The notes: generated by a model not told the origin, from the letters alone. Numbered from the stretch's first letter, positions 1 through 7,826 are shown. The stretch: DNA of 20,791 bases from Treponema sp. (GCA_031272575.1 JAISTO010000049.1:1-20791); one strand, 5' to 3'. Translations and numbers: made by a program.

Positions 1-92
1 CTACACGAATTTACGCGAATATTACTCTTAATAAAATTCGCGTTCATTAGCATAATTCGCGGTTAAATTCTTAAAATCCTGTTTCTTCAGAG
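1..92. repeat. Intergenic AATTCGCG-type repeat, copy without palindromic inserts
   Basis: AT-rich stretch built from variants of the word AATTCGCG. Bases 34-72 match 15701-15770 base for base except at two places. At 49-52 this copy has AGCA where the other has a 21-bp palindrome-containing segment, and at 63-64 it has TT where the other has a 16-bp palindrome. The match then weakens towards the GAGTGGGCT word near 91-99. The repeat may begin outside the window. No gene is visible in 1-350. A short stem, GCGGGG (128-133) with CCCCGC (149-154), lies between this repeat and the next. Confidence 0.7.
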
Positions 93-179
93 TGGGCTAA
101 AGATATGGGACAAGTTTAGGTTTGAACGCGGGGTGAAGAAGTTTGAATCCCCGCCGAAAATAAGTAATCTTTAAAACAG

Positions 180-301
180 TCCACAGATACACACAGATAG
201 CGCAACTTCGTTGCGTCACCGATTGCGCAATCATGTTGCGTCACCAATTAAAGGCACGATTAGTAATAAAAAATCTGTGTTTATTTGTGTAAATCTGTGG
301 A
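180..301. repeat. Inverted-repeat element with CACAGAT arms and two tandem 25-bp palindromic units
   Basis: The arms are TCCACAGATACACACAGAT at 180-198 and, inverted, 272-301, which ends in AAATCTGTGGA. Between them sit two tandem 25-base units, 196-220 and 221-245, identical at 20 of 25 positions, each ending GTTGCGTCACC. The first contains the perfect hairpin GCAAC-TTC-GTTGC (202-214). The second has the weaker GCGCAA/TTGCG version. The same 13-base hairpin occurs, reverse-complemented, at 15721-15733 inside a different repeat family. No reading frame or RNA gene is recognised here. Confidence 0.7.
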
Positions 302-317
302 CAAATTTTTAATGTTA

Positions 318-339
318 ACTTTTTCGGAGTGAGATCAGT
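318..339. repeat. Outer-arm word of the AATTCGCG repeat family
   Basis: The segment around CTTTTTCGGAGTGAGATCAG resembles the outer arm of the repeat at 15604-15801, where CTTTTCGGAGTAGACTCAAG occurs in the same orientation. It lies just past the stop codon of the minus-strand YkgJ-like gene. It is probably the boundary of a repeat cluster that fills 1-340. Confidence 0.5.
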
Positions 340-350
340 TTTATTCCGCT

Positions 351-770
351 CTACTCCTCCCCCTGCGCCGCGAGCCAGGCGTCGATTTCCGCGGCGGGGT
401 GCAGAGCGCCGGAGTCAACCCCCGGGCAGGAGGAAGCGGCCGCGCGCCAGGCTTCCCTGGAGACGAGGTTCCGGGGCCAGAAGGGGAAGGCCCTGCATTG
501 CAGGGGGCGCGCCTCGTAGACCGTGCAGCCGTCATTCCACAAGACGCAGTCGAAGTCCGCTTTCTCCTTAAGCGACAGGCGCGACGCGCCGTCCACTTTG
601 CGGCAGTAGGCCGCGAGAAAAGCCTCGTCCGTCATCCGCAGGCAGCGCGCCAGGCGGCGCACATCATCCTGCGAAAGAAACACATAGCCGCTTTCGTGCC
701 TGCAGCAGTCGGAGCACCGCTTGCAGGTAAAGCGCAGCCCGCCTTCGGGCTCAAAAAAACGCGCACCCAT
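351..770 (-). CDS. YkgJ-family CxxCxxCC metal-binding protein
   Basis: About 139 residues. The N-terminal part carries the family signature C16-x2-C19-x2-C22-C23 in a context ending CCRHESGYVFLS. The second half has FDC and GCTVYEARPLQCRAFPFWP, the second conserved cysteine region. Members of this family (UPF0153/YkgJ) are thought to bind zinc or iron through these cysteines, but no reaction is established. I chose the ATG at 770 rather than the GTG at 815 because the conserved region starts soon after it, and because a promoter-like pair (TTGTCA at 803-808, TACGCT at 779-784, both minus strand) lies between the two. There is no Shine-Dalgarno sequence, only a CTCCTCCC tract. The gene is divergent from larC and downstream it runs into repeats. 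Family call is firm; function is unknown. Confidence 0.85.
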   Translation of the reverse strand: MGARFFEPEGGLRFTCKRCSDCCRHESGYVFLSQDDVRRLARCLRMTDEAFLAAYCRKVDGASRLSLKEKADFDCVLWNDGCTVYEARPLQCRAFPFWPRNLVSREAWRAAASSCPGVDSGALHPAAEIDAWLAAQGEE

Positions 771-778
771 ACGGGAGG

Positions 779-808
779 AGCGTAGCACAGGGGGGCAGGG
801 AATGACAA
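779..808 (-). promoter_or_regulatory. Candidate promoter of the YkgJ-like gene
   Basis: Minus strand: TTGTCA (808-803), an 18-base spacer, then TACGCT (784-779). The -10 box ends eight bases before the ATG at 770, so the predicted RNA has at most a few untranslated bases. It lies back to back with the larC promoter 30 bases away, making 770-873 a compact divergent control region. Confidence 0.45.
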
Positions 809-837
809 GGGACACCCTTAGGGCGGCGCGTTTTCAC

Positions 838-866
838 TTGACAGTTTTTTTGGCTTTTGCTACCAT
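838..866 (+). promoter_or_regulatory. Promoter of the larC-larB-feoA-feoB operon
   Basis: TTGACA at 838-843, a 17-base T-rich spacer, then TACCAT at 861-866. Six bases (GAGCCC) separate the -10 box from the GTG start of larC at 873, so the predicted first transcribed base is the start codon itself. No operator such as a Fur or NikR palindrome is obvious in this short region. Confidence 0.65.
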
Positions 867-872
867 GAGCCC

Positions 873-2063
873 GTGACAACCCTTCATTTTGATTGCTTTG
901 CCGGCATCTCCGGCGACATGACGCTCGGGGCGCTGGCCGATCTCGGCGTCGGCGAGGAGGCGCTGCGGGCCGGCCTTGCCGCGCTGGGCCTTGACGGCTG
1001 GCGGCTCGATTTTTGCCGCGAGGAGCGCTGCGGCTTTTGGGGGACGCGGGCGCTCGTGCATATACACGCGCACGAACATACGCACGAACACGCGCATAGG
1101 GCCTGGAAAGATATACGCGGCCTCATAGAAAACTCTGGCCTCGAAGAGGGGGTAAAGGCGCGGGCCCTGGCGATCTTCGGCTGCATTGCGCGCGCCGAGG
1201 CCGAGGTGCATGGCGTTTGCGAGGATGCGGTCACCTTTCACGAGGTGGGGGCGCTCGACTCGATCATCGATATAGTGGGCGCGGCCTTTTGCCTCGAATA
1301 CCTCCATCCGGATAAAATCACCTGCGGCCGGATAGAACTGGGCGGGGGTACGGTCGAGTGCGCGCATGGCGTTATCCCGGTGCCGGCCCCGGCGACGGAG
1401 CGTATCCTGCGGGGGTGTCCGGTGCGGACCGGCGGCTTCGACAGCGAGATGACGACGCCGACCGGCGCGGCTATCCTTGCGGCGTCGGTGGACGAGTGGG
1501 TCACCGGCCCCGCGTCCTTCAGGGTGACGCGAAGCGGCGCCGGCATCGGGTCGCGCAGACTCGCAAAGCCGAACATACTCCGCGTCTCGCTTCGCGAAAC
1601 GGAAAGCGCCGCGCCTGGGGCTCCCTATCAGAGCGAGGAACTGGTCATCCTCGAATCCAATATTGATGACATGACCGGCGAGGCGCTCGGCTTCTGCATG
1701 GATCGCCTCTTCGCCGCGGGCGCGCTCGACGTCACCTTTACGTCCTGCGTCATGAAAAAGTCGCGGCCCGGCATTATTGCGCGGGTGCTCGCGGCGCGGG
1801 AAAAAAGAGACGCGCTCATAGAAACATTTTTCCGCCACTCCGCCGCCGCGGGGCTCCGCGAAATTCCCTGCGCCCGCCTGTCCCTGCGCCGGGAAGAAAA
1901 AGTCCTCGATGGCGCGTTCGGGACGGCCCGCGAGAAAACGCTTTTTTGGGCTGAAACGCCTCTCCGCTCCAAGATCGAGTTTGACGACCGCGCCGCCCTC
2001 GCGCTGAGCGGCGGCTGCGCGCTGGACGCGGCGGAAGCCCGTATACGGGAGTCGAAAAAATGA
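873..2063 (+). CDS. larC: Nickel-pincer cofactor nickel insertase LarC
   Basis: 396 residues, the usual size of full LarC. It begins with the family N-terminus HFDCFAGISGDM, which fixes the GTG start. LarC uses CTP to insert nickel into the thiolated pyridinium mononucleotide, giving the nickel-pincer nucleotide used by lactate racemase LarA and related enzymes. A run of seven alternating histidines (residues 63-75, HIHAHEHTHEHAH) is the expected metal-handling loop. The C-terminal domain starts near SNIDDMTGE. In Lactobacillus plantarum larC is made through a programmed frameshift; here it is one open frame. The usual TT-x-GVR-like segment near the C-terminus reads HSAAAGLRE, somewhat unlike what I recall. 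The gene overlaps larB by 4 nt and has no Shine-Dalgarno sequence, so it is probably translated from a leaderless RNA. Neither larE nor larA is in the window. Confidence 0.92.
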   Translation: MTTLHFDCFAGISGDMTLGALADLGVGEEALRAGLAALGLDGWRLDFCREERCGFWGTRALVHIHAHEHTHEHAHRAWKDIRGLIENSGLEEGVKARALAIFGCIARAEAEVHGVCEDAVTFHEVGALDSIIDIVGAAFCLEYLHPDKITCGRIELGGGTVECAHGVIPVPAPATERILRGCPVRTGGFDSEMTTPTGAAILAASVDEWVTGPASFRVTRSGAGIGSRRLAKPNILRVSLRETESAAPGAPYQSEELVILESNIDDMTGEALGFCMDRLFAAGALDVTFTSCVMKKSRPGIIARVLAAREKRDALIETFFRHSAAAGLREIPCARLSLRREEKVLDGAFGTAREKTLFWAETPLRSKIEFDDRAALALSGGCALDAAEARIRESKK

Positions 2064-2755
2064 CCGCCGGTAAAGAAACTGACCTCTGGTACGCGGTGAT
2101 AGACGAGGAGCGGCAGGACAGGACGGGCCGCCCGGAGGCGGTGTACTGCGAGGGAAAGACCCTCGAGCAGGCGGAGGCCGTTATATGCCGTATGCGGGAA
2201 AAGGGCATACCCGTCCTGGCGACCCGCGCATGCGAGGCGCTTGCTCTCCGTATCCGCGGCCGCTTTCCCGACGCGGCCTACGACAGCCTCTCCCGGCTCC
2301 TCAGCGTGGGGGTCTTCTGCCCGGCGGAGGAGCGCCGCGGCCTCGTGGCGGTGCTTGCCGCCGGCACCTCGGACCTGCCCGCCGCGCGGGAGGCGGCCCT
2401 TACCGCGGAGTTTTACGGCAGCACGGTGCGCTTAATCTGCGATGTGGGCGTTGCCGGCATACACCGCCTCTTCGAGCGCCTGCCGGAAATCCGCGCGGCG
2501 CGGGTCGTGGTTGCCGCGGCCGGCATGGAGGGGGCGCTCGCCTCGGTTACCGCGGGCCTCGTGTCCGCGCCCGTCATCGCGCTGCCGGTGAGCACCGGCT
2601 ACGGGGCCGCGTTCGGCGGCCTCTCGGCGCTCCTCGGCATGCTCACCGCCTGCGCGCCGGGCGTTTCCGTTGTCAACATCGATAACGGCTTCGGCGCTGG
2701 CTACCAGGCGAGTCAGATCAATCTGCTGGGGGAGGGGAGGGGGGTACCAAAATGA
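2060..2755 (+). CDS. larB: Pyridinium-3,5-biscarboxylic acid mononucleotide synthase LarB
   Basis: 231 residues with a PurE-like C-terminal domain. LarB carboxylates the pyridinium ring of nicotinic acid adenine dinucleotide and releases AMP, the first step of nickel-pincer cofactor synthesis. Recognisable blocks are AGTSD (101-105), DVGVAGIHRL (128-137), AGMEGALASV (154-163) and NIDNGFGAG (206-214), all hallmarks of the family. The start ATG overlaps the larC stop as ATGA, and its own stop overlaps feoA in the same way, implying translational coupling. The order larC before larB places the last step of the pathway ahead of the first. The sulfur transferase LarE, needed between the two, must be encoded elsewhere if the pathway is complete. 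The identification is secure; the final enzyme served by the cofactor is unknown. Confidence 0.92.
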   Translation: MTAGKETDLWYAVIDEERQDRTGRPEAVYCEGKTLEQAEAVICRMREKGIPVLATRACEALALRIRGRFPDAAYDSLSRLLSVGVFCPAEERRGLVAVLAAGTSDLPAAREAALTAEFYGSTVRLICDVGVAGIHRLFERLPEIRAARVVVAAAGMEGALASVTAGLVSAPVIALPVSTGYGAAFGGLSALLGMLTACAPGVSVVNIDNGFGAGYQASQINLLGEGRGVPK

Positions 2756-2976
2756 CACTATGCGACTGCCCGGTGGGGGCGGTGTTCAGGGTGCTGCGGG
2801 TGACCCTGCTGAAAGAGGTGGGGAAGCGCCTCGCGGACATGGGCTTTACCGAGGGGACCGAGGGGCTGGTGGTGCGCAGGGGCTTCCTGCGGGGGCCGCT
2901 CCAAATACGGATACGGGGCTGCGATATGCTGATACGGCGCTTCGAGGCCGCGGGCATAGAGGTGGAACCGCTATGA
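2752..2976 (+). CDS. feoA: Ferrous iron transport protein A (FeoA)
   Basis: 74 residues, a single small SH3-like FeoA domain. The central GKRLADMGFTEGTEGLVVRR segment matches the family pattern (R-L-x-x-MG-hydrophobic-x-x-G). FeoA is a cytoplasmic partner thought to regulate FeoB. The gene overlaps larB upstream and feoB downstream by 4 nt each, so the four genes form one tightly coupled unit. An in-frame extension of feoB reads across this gene but is not coding: it lacks family similarity, and feoB has its own ATG. A CDC motif near the N-terminus is the only cysteine feature before the late GCD. Confident family call. Confidence 0.9.
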   Translation: MTLCDCPVGAVFRVLRVTLLKEVGKRLADMGFTEGTEGLVVRRGFLRGPLQIRIRGCDMLIRRFEAAGIEVEPL

Positions 2977-5207
2977 GCAGTTGTCATGAGACGCCGCCGC
3001 CCCGCGCGGGGCGGCATAGCGCGGCGCGGCGCGGGGCCGAAGGGGGCCTCCGCGTGGCGCTGGCCGGGAATCCCAACTCCGGCAAGACGACCCTCTTCAA
3101 CGCGCTTACCGGCGCGCACCACAAGGTGGGGAATTATCCGGGGGTCACGGTCGAAAAACGGAGCGGCTTCTGCGTACGCGGCGGGAAGCGCTACTCGCTG
3201 GTCGACCTGCCTGGCATCTACAGCCTCACCGCGTACTCGCTGGACGAGGTCGTGGCGCGGGATTTCATCCTGGATGAAAAGCCGGACGTCATCCTCGACG
3301 TGCTCGACTCGACGAACCTCGAGCGGCACCTCTACCTCTGCCTGCAGTTTCAGGAACTGGGCATCCCGGTCGTGGCCGCGCTCAACATGAGCGACGAGGC
3401 CGAGGCGCGGGGCATCAGCGTCGACGCCGGCACCCTGTCCCGGACCCTCGGCATCCCCATGGTGAAGACCGTGGGCCCCAAAGCCGAGGGCCTTGACGCG
3501 CTCCTCGCCGCCGTCGACGAAGCCGCTGCCGCGGCCGCGCCGGGCAGGGGCGGCCGCGAGCGCCCCCTCCACGCGATCCGCTACGGCATGGAAATCGAGG
3601 AAAAACTGGAGTCAATCGAGCGCATGATCGCCGCGGACGCGGCCTTCACCCAAAAATATCCAACGCGCTGGCTCGCGGTGAAACTCCTCGAAAAAGACCG
3701 CAACGCGTACGAGCGCCTCGCGGGCCACGCGGACGGGGAGCGCATAGCGGCGGCCGCGCGCGCGGCCGCGGACTGGATAGGCCGGCACTTCGGCAAGGAC
3801 AGCGAGATCATCGTCAGTGAGCAGCGCTACGGCTACATCCGGGGGGCGCTGAAAGAGGCGATCACGGTGCACAAGAAGGCGGATTTTTCCCTCACGGAAA
3901 AAGCGGATAAGATCATCATGCACCGGTACCTGGCCCTGCCGATCTTCGTGTTCGTGCTCTGGGCCGTTTTTCAGATCACCTTCCTCGTGGGCGCGTACCC
4001 CACCGCGGCGCTCGAGGCCTTCTTCGGCTTCCTGGGGGAGACCGCGCAGCGCCTCCTGCCGGAGGGGCTGCTCCGCTCCCTCATCGTGGACGGCATCATC
4101 GGCGGGGTGGGGGGCGTTTTTTCGTTCGTCCCGCTCATCGTCATCCTGTTTCTGCTTCTGTCGCTCCTCGAGGACCTCGGCTATATGTCCCGCGCCGCCT
4201 TCGCGACGGACAAGTTCCTGCACAGCATGGGCCTGCACGGGCAGTCCGTCTTCCCCATGATGCTCGGGTTCGGCTGCTCCGTGCCCGCCATCATGGCGGC
4301 GCGGACCCTCAAGAGCCGGCGTGACCGCATAGTCACCATATTGATAACGCCGCTTATGAGCTGCGGGGCCAAACTGCCCGTGCACACGCTCCTCGCGGCC
4401 GCGTTTTTTCCGCGCCACGCGGGGAATGCCGTCATGCTGATCTACGCGGTGGGGGTCGCGCTCTCGCTCGCCTGCGCGTTCCTGCTGAACAAGACGGTCC
4501 TGCGGGGGGACCCGACCCCCTTTGTCATGGAACTGCCCCCCTACCGCGCGCCGACCCTGCGGGGTCTCCTCTGGCACGTGTGGGAAAAGACCCTCCAGTA
4601 TGTGAAGAAGGCCGGCACCGTCATCCTGGGCGCGTCCCTTTTGATCTGGGCGATCACGACCTTCCCGGCCTACCAGCCCGCGGAGGGGGAGCGCGCGGCC
4701 CTCGCCGCTCAGTACCGCGCCGCGCACACGGAGGAAGATGACGCGGCCGATGCGGCCGCCGCGGCCTGGGCGGACGCGGAAATAGCGGGCAAGGCCCTCG
4801 AGTATAGTTTCGCGGGGCGCATAGGCCATGCGATAGAGCCCGTGTTCCGGCCCCTCGGCTTCACCTGGAAGATCGCGGTCGCGGCCGTCACCGGTTTCGC
4901 CGCGAAGGAGGTGATCGTCTCCACCCTGGGGATACTCTACCGCGCCGGCGCTTCCGGGGAAGGGGAGGATGACGCGGATAGCGCCGGCCTCGAGAACGCG
5001 CTCCGCTCGGACGAGGCCATGCGGCCCCTCATCGCGCTCAGCCTCATGCTCTTCACGCTGATCATCCCGCCCTGCTTCGCGGCCCTCGGCGCGATAAAGG
5101 CGGAACTGGGGCTCAAGTGGGTGCTCTTCGAGTTCGCCTTTCTCTTCGCGCTCGGCTGGCTCGTCTGCCTGGGCGTGTTCCAGATAGGCCGCCTCGCGGG
5201 GTTTTAA
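2973..5207 (+). CDS. feoB: Ferrous iron transporter FeoB
   Basis: 744 residues, inner-membrane Fe(II) transporter with an N-terminal G domain. The G motifs are GNPNSGKT (G1, 32-39), DLPG (G3, 78-81) and NMSD (G4, 138-141). A helical linker rich in Ala/Arg/Glu follows. The membrane part contains the two Gate regions, with FGCSVPAIMAARTL and, later, TGFAAKEVIVSTLGILY. An acidic, alanine-rich stretch (HTEEDDAADAAAAAWADAE) interrupts the membrane domain where many FeoB proteins have a variable loop. The start ATG at 2973 overlaps the feoA stop. It gives an N-terminus, MSSCHETPPP, richer in Arg and Pro than usual before the G domain. The stop codon lies inside a strong hairpin. No feoC follows, and the next gene is convergent. 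Very secure call. Confidence 0.95.
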   Translation: MSSCHETPPPRAGRHSAARRGAEGGLRVALAGNPNSGKTTLFNALTGAHHKVGNYPGVTVEKRSGFCVRGGKRYSLVDLPGIYSLTAYSLDEVVARDFILDEKPDVILDVLDSTNLERHLYLCLQFQELGIPVVAALNMSDEAEARGISVDAGTLSRTLGIPMVKTVGPKAEGLDALLAAVDEAAAAAAPGRGGRERPLHAIRYGMEIEEKLESIERMIAADAAFTQKYPTRWLAVKLLEKDRNAYERLAGHADGERIAAAARAAADWIGRHFGKDSEIIVSEQRYGYIRGALKEAITVHKKADFSLTEKADKIIMHRYLALPIFVFVLWAVFQITFLVGAYPTAALEAFFGFLGETAQRLLPEGLLRSLIVDGIIGGVGGVFSFVPLIVILFLLLSLLEDLGYMSRAAFATDKFLHSMGLHGQSVFPMMLGFGCSVPAIMAARTLKSRRDRIVTILITPLMSCGAKLPVHTLLAAAFFPRHAGNAVMLIYAVGVALSLACAFLLNKTVLRGDPTPFVMELPPYRAPTLRGLLWHVWEKTLQYVKKAGTVILGASLLIWAITTFPAYQPAEGERAALAAQYRAAHTEEDDAADAAAAAWADAEIAGKALEYSFAGRIGHAIEPVFRPLGFTWKIAVAAVTGFAAKEVIVSTLGILYRAGASGEGEDDADSAGLENALRSDEAMRPLIALSLMLFTLIIPPCFAALGAIKAELGLKWVLFEFAFLFALGWLVCLGVFQIGRLAGF

Positions 5208-5225
5208 ACCCCGCGAGGCATTTTC
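5191..5225 (+). terminator. Hairpin terminator overlapping the feoB stop codon
   Basis: Perfect inverted repeat GCCTCGCGGGG (5191-5201) / CCCCGCGAGGC (5209-5219) around TTTTAAA, which contains the TAA stop of feoB. An ATTTTC tract follows on the plus strand, so it fits a rho-independent terminator for the larC-feoB operon. It also lies just past the stop of the convergent minus-strand gene at 5229 and may work in both directions, though there is no clear T-tract on that side. Confidence 0.7.
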
Positions 5226-5228
5226 GGG

Positions 5229-6092
5229 CTACTCGTCGAAGTCGACGGCGGGATCCGGCTCTTCGTCGTCGACGGCCTCGTCTTCGTCATCTTCGTCGTT
5301 GTCTTCATCCTCGTCTTCGTCTTCGAGGTCCGCGAGACTGCCCGCGTCTTCGTTGTCGAACAAGTTTTCCTCGTCCTGATCCGATTCCTCGTAGAACAGA
5401 ATGCGGGAGCAGTAGGGACAGAACACGATCTGTTCGCCGGCCCGCACGTCGTTGGCAAACTGGATCGGCAGGATCATATGGCAGCCGGAACAGACCCCGC
5501 CCTTCAGCGCGACCATGCCTTTGCCCGCTTTGTTCCGCATGATCCGTTCAAACTTGAAGTAGACCTCCTGGTCTATACCCGCGATCAGGCCTTTTTCCTG
5601 TTCCTCGAGTTCCCGCACACGGGCGGATTTGGCCTCGACTTCCTCGGCGATCTCCTTGCCGCGCGCGGCAAGGTCATCCTCCAGATCCTTGATGCCCGCT
5701 ATTTTGGCCTTGATGTCCTCGTCCAGTTCGGCGATCACGTTTTCCGCCTTTTGGAGGGACCTGAGGTTCTTCTGCTCGCGCGAGGCGGCATCGCGGCTTT
5801 CCCGTTCGAGAGCCTCGAACTCCCGCTGGGTTTTTACCGCGTCGATCTTCGACTCGGCCGCTTCCCGATCCGCCTCCGCCTGGTTCAGCAGTTCGCGGTA
5901 TTCAACCGCGGTGGCTTTCGCCTGGTCGTAGGCGTTGTTCGTTTCGATCAGTTTTTCTTTCATGCGCGCGAGCAGTTCTTTCTGATCGTTTTGGATCTTC
6001 GGCGCTTCGATGATCCGGGATTCCAGTTCGAACTTTTCCGCAAGAATATCCTGCAGGGCTCGAAGGGTTTCAAAGGTTTGTACAGTTTCCAT
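5229..6092 (-). CDS. C4-type zinc-ribbon coiled-coil protein (DUF164/zf-RING_7)
   Basis: 287 residues. Residues about 5-180 form a long charged coiled coil, followed by a zinc ribbon with cysteines 201, 204, 225 and 228 (CSGC and CPYC). This is the family of small coiled-coil/zinc-ribbon proteins often annotated as putative nucleic-acid-binding factors; no biochemical role is established. The last 50 residues are almost entirely Asp and Glu, an unusual acidic tail that could mimic nucleic acid or contact a basic partner. The start has a clear AAAGGA Shine-Dalgarno and lies 13 nt after rpoD, so it is the last gene of the mltG-dnaG-rpoD operon. Placement next to sigma factor and primase suggests a role in transcription or replication, which is inference. 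The gene is convergent with feoB. Confidence 0.85.
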   Translation of the reverse strand: METVQTFETLRALQDILAEKFELESRIIEAPKIQNDQKELLARMKEKLIETNNAYDQAKATAVEYRELLNQAEADREAAESKIDAVKTQREFEALERESRDAASREQKNLRSLQKAENVIAELDEDIKAKIAGIKDLEDDLAARGKEIAEEVEAKSARVRELEEQEKGLIAGIDQEVYFKFERIMRNKAGKGMVALKGGVCSGCHMILPIQFANDVRAGEQIVFCPYCSRILFYEESDQDEENLFDNEDAGSLADLEDEDEDEDNDEDDEDEAVDDEEPDPAVDFDE

Positions 6093-6105
6093 TTACGGTT
6101 CCTTT

Positions 6106-7815
6106 CTAATGGTCCAGATAGTCCTTGAGTTTGCGGCTCCGCTTCGGGTGCCGCAGCCGGCGGAGCGCCTTCGCCTCGATTTGGCGTATGCGCTCACGGG
6201 TAACGTCGAAAATGAGGCCGACCTCTTCCAGCGTAAGTTGAAAGCCGTCGTCCAGGCCGAAGCGCATCTTGAGCACGTCCTGTTCCCGTTTGGGAATAGT
6301 GGCGAGTACGCTGTCGACCTGCTCTTTGAGCAGGTTGTGCGCGGTAAGGCTGGCGGGGTTCTTCACTTCCTTGTCCTCGATGAAGTCCGCGAGGAGCGCG
6401 TCCTCCTCATCGCCCACCGGGGTTTCAAGGCTGATAGGCTCGCGGGCGACGCTTTTTACCTGCTTTACCCGCTGGCTCGTCCAGCCGAGGCTGTCGGCGA
6501 TCTCCTCGTCGTTCGGCTCCCGCCCCAGCGCCTGCATCAACTGCCGCGTCTCCCGCGACACGCGGTTGATCTGGTCGATCATGTGGACCGGCACACGGAT
6601 AGTCCGCGACTGGTCCGAGATCGCCCGCGTGATCGACTGGCGTATCCACCAGGTGGCGTATGTGGAAAACTTGAAGCCCTTCTGGTACTCGAACTTGTCC
6701 ACCGCCTTCATAAGGCCGATGTTTCCTTCCTGCACCAGATCGAAGAAGTGGATGCCCCGGTTCGTGTACTTTTTGGCGATGGACACCACGAGCCGCAGGT
6801 TCGCCTCGGTGAGTTTGTCCTTCGCGTCTTTTTTGACGGCCCTGCCCCAACTGATCTCCGCCGCCATGCGGTCGATGTTCTCGACGGAGGCTTCGAACTC
6901 GGCCTCGAACTGGCTGAGTTTTTTGTCCGTCAGTTGCATCTGGCGGATGCGCTCTTTTATCTCGCCGGCGTTGAGCCCGAGCCGCTCCTCGATGCGCTCC
7001 CGCTCCTCGCGCATAGTGAGGCCCCGGCCCAGTGCGCGCAGTTCCCGCGGACCGGTTACCTGGAGCACACTCGCGCTGCGTTCCTGCTCCTTTTTGAAGC
7101 GCTTGATCGCCTTCGAGGTCAGGATGTATTTTTCGGAGAAGGTCTCGATCTCCTCCGGCCGGATGTTGATGTTTTCGATGACCTTCATTACCCGTCCGCG
7201 GATTGCGTTCAGGTCCCGGTCTTCCGGGATGCTGCCCCCGCGAATAATCACCTTGCGCTTCGTTTCCACGTAGCTTTTGAGGTCCTGCACGATGGGGCGG
7301 AGTTCCTCTTTGTAGTTCTGGCTCAAGCGCCGGCGCTCGGCCATGTACTCGGTGAACTCCTTCCTCGGCATATTCAGCGTCTTCAGATCGCGTTTCGAAA
7401 AAATCCGCTGCGCGATATGAAAGAACTCCGGGATAATTATCCCCGAATTCCGAATTACCCCCCTGACGATGTTGTCACCCTCTTCCATTTGTTTGGAAAG
7501 GAGGACTTCCTGTTCCGCGGAGAGGAGGTTTTCCCGGCCTATCTCTCTGAGATAGTACCGGATCGGATCGTCCGTAGAAACGTCTTTTTTGTCCGTTATA
7601 CGCTTCTTTTCAGCCGGCGGTTTTATGTCCCCGTCATCCTCCTCGACGAGCGAAACATGGTTCCGCTCGAGGAGGGCGAGCACCTCGTCAATCTTGTCGG
7701 TATTGGCGATATGCTCCGGCAAGAGTTCCTGCAGTTCCTCGTAGGAGAGGGACTTCTTGTCCTTTGCATATTCCAGTAGTTTGACAACAGCAGGATCGAG
7801 CTGTAAGTCATTCAT
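6106..7815 (-). CDS. rpoD: Primary RNA polymerase sigma factor RpoD (sigma-70)
   Basis: 569 residues. Region 1.1 occupies about residues 8-60, region 1.2 follows at DDPIRYYLREIG, and a long non-conserved region precedes domain 2, which starts near residue 337 (EANLRLVVSIAKKYTNRGI). Region 2.3/2.4 reads GFKFSTYATWWIRQSITRAI. Domain 4 ends with LTLEEVGLIFDVTRERIRQI (about 527-546), the -35-binding helix-turn-helix, and RSRKLKDYLD. Presence of region 1.1 and the complete -10/-35 recognition helices marks it as the housekeeping sigma, which fits the TTGACA/TATACT promoters in this window. Shine-Dalgarno AAGGAAGG lies just upstream, and the gene is 11 nt downstream of dnaG. A 589-residue open frame on the opposite strand is a codon-bias shadow. 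Confidence 0.97.
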   Translation of the reverse strand: MNDLQLDPAVVKLLEYAKDKKSLSYEELQELLPEHIANTDKIDEVLALLERNHVSLVEEDDGDIKPPAEKKRITDKKDVSTDDPIRYYLREIGRENLLSAEQEVLLSKQMEEGDNIVRGVIRNSGIIIPEFFHIAQRIFSKRDLKTLNMPRKEFTEYMAERRRLSQNYKEELRPIVQDLKSYVETKRKVIIRGGSIPEDRDLNAIRGRVMKVIENINIRPEEIETFSEKYILTSKAIKRFKKEQERSASVLQVTGPRELRALGRGLTMREERERIEERLGLNAGEIKERIRQMQLTDKKLSQFEAEFEASVENIDRMAAEISWGRAVKKDAKDKLTEANLRLVVSIAKKYTNRGIHFFDLVQEGNIGLMKAVDKFEYQKGFKFSTYATWWIRQSITRAISDQSRTIRVPVHMIDQINRVSRETRQLMQALGREPNDEEIADSLGWTSQRVKQVKSVAREPISLETPVGDEEDALLADFIEDKEVKNPASLTAHNLLKEQVDSVLATIPKREQDVLKMRFGLDDGFQLTLEEVGLIFDVTRERIRQIEAKALRRLRHPKRSRKLKDYLDH

Positions 7816-7826
7816 TGGTTCCTTCC

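Noticed and set aside
180..301. CRISPR array from the tandem 25-bp units
   Set aside because: Only two adjacent units with no spacers between them, and no cas genes nearby.
771..815. Earlier GTG start for the YkgJ-like protein
   Set aside because: It lies upstream of the best promoter candidate, adds residues with no family similarity, and has no properly spaced Shine-Dalgarno.
873..2063. Programmed frameshift in larC as in Lactobacillus
   Set aside because: Both LarC halves are in one uninterrupted frame here.
2670..2972. N-terminal extension of FeoB upstream of 2973
   Set aside because: It runs through larB and feoA in another frame, and the ATG at 2973 overlapping the feoA stop matches the other junctions of the operon.
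3612..4829. 405-residue open frame on the minus strand inside feoB
   Set aside because: Complement shadow of a strongly conserved FeoB frame; its translation is dominated by Arg, Gly and His with no recognisable domain.
6010..7779. 589-residue open frame on the plus strand opposite rpoD
   Set aside because: It is antisense to the clear sigma factor frame. Its composition (Leu, Val, Phe, Asp, Arg) is what GC-rich codon bias gives in that register, and no family motif is visible.
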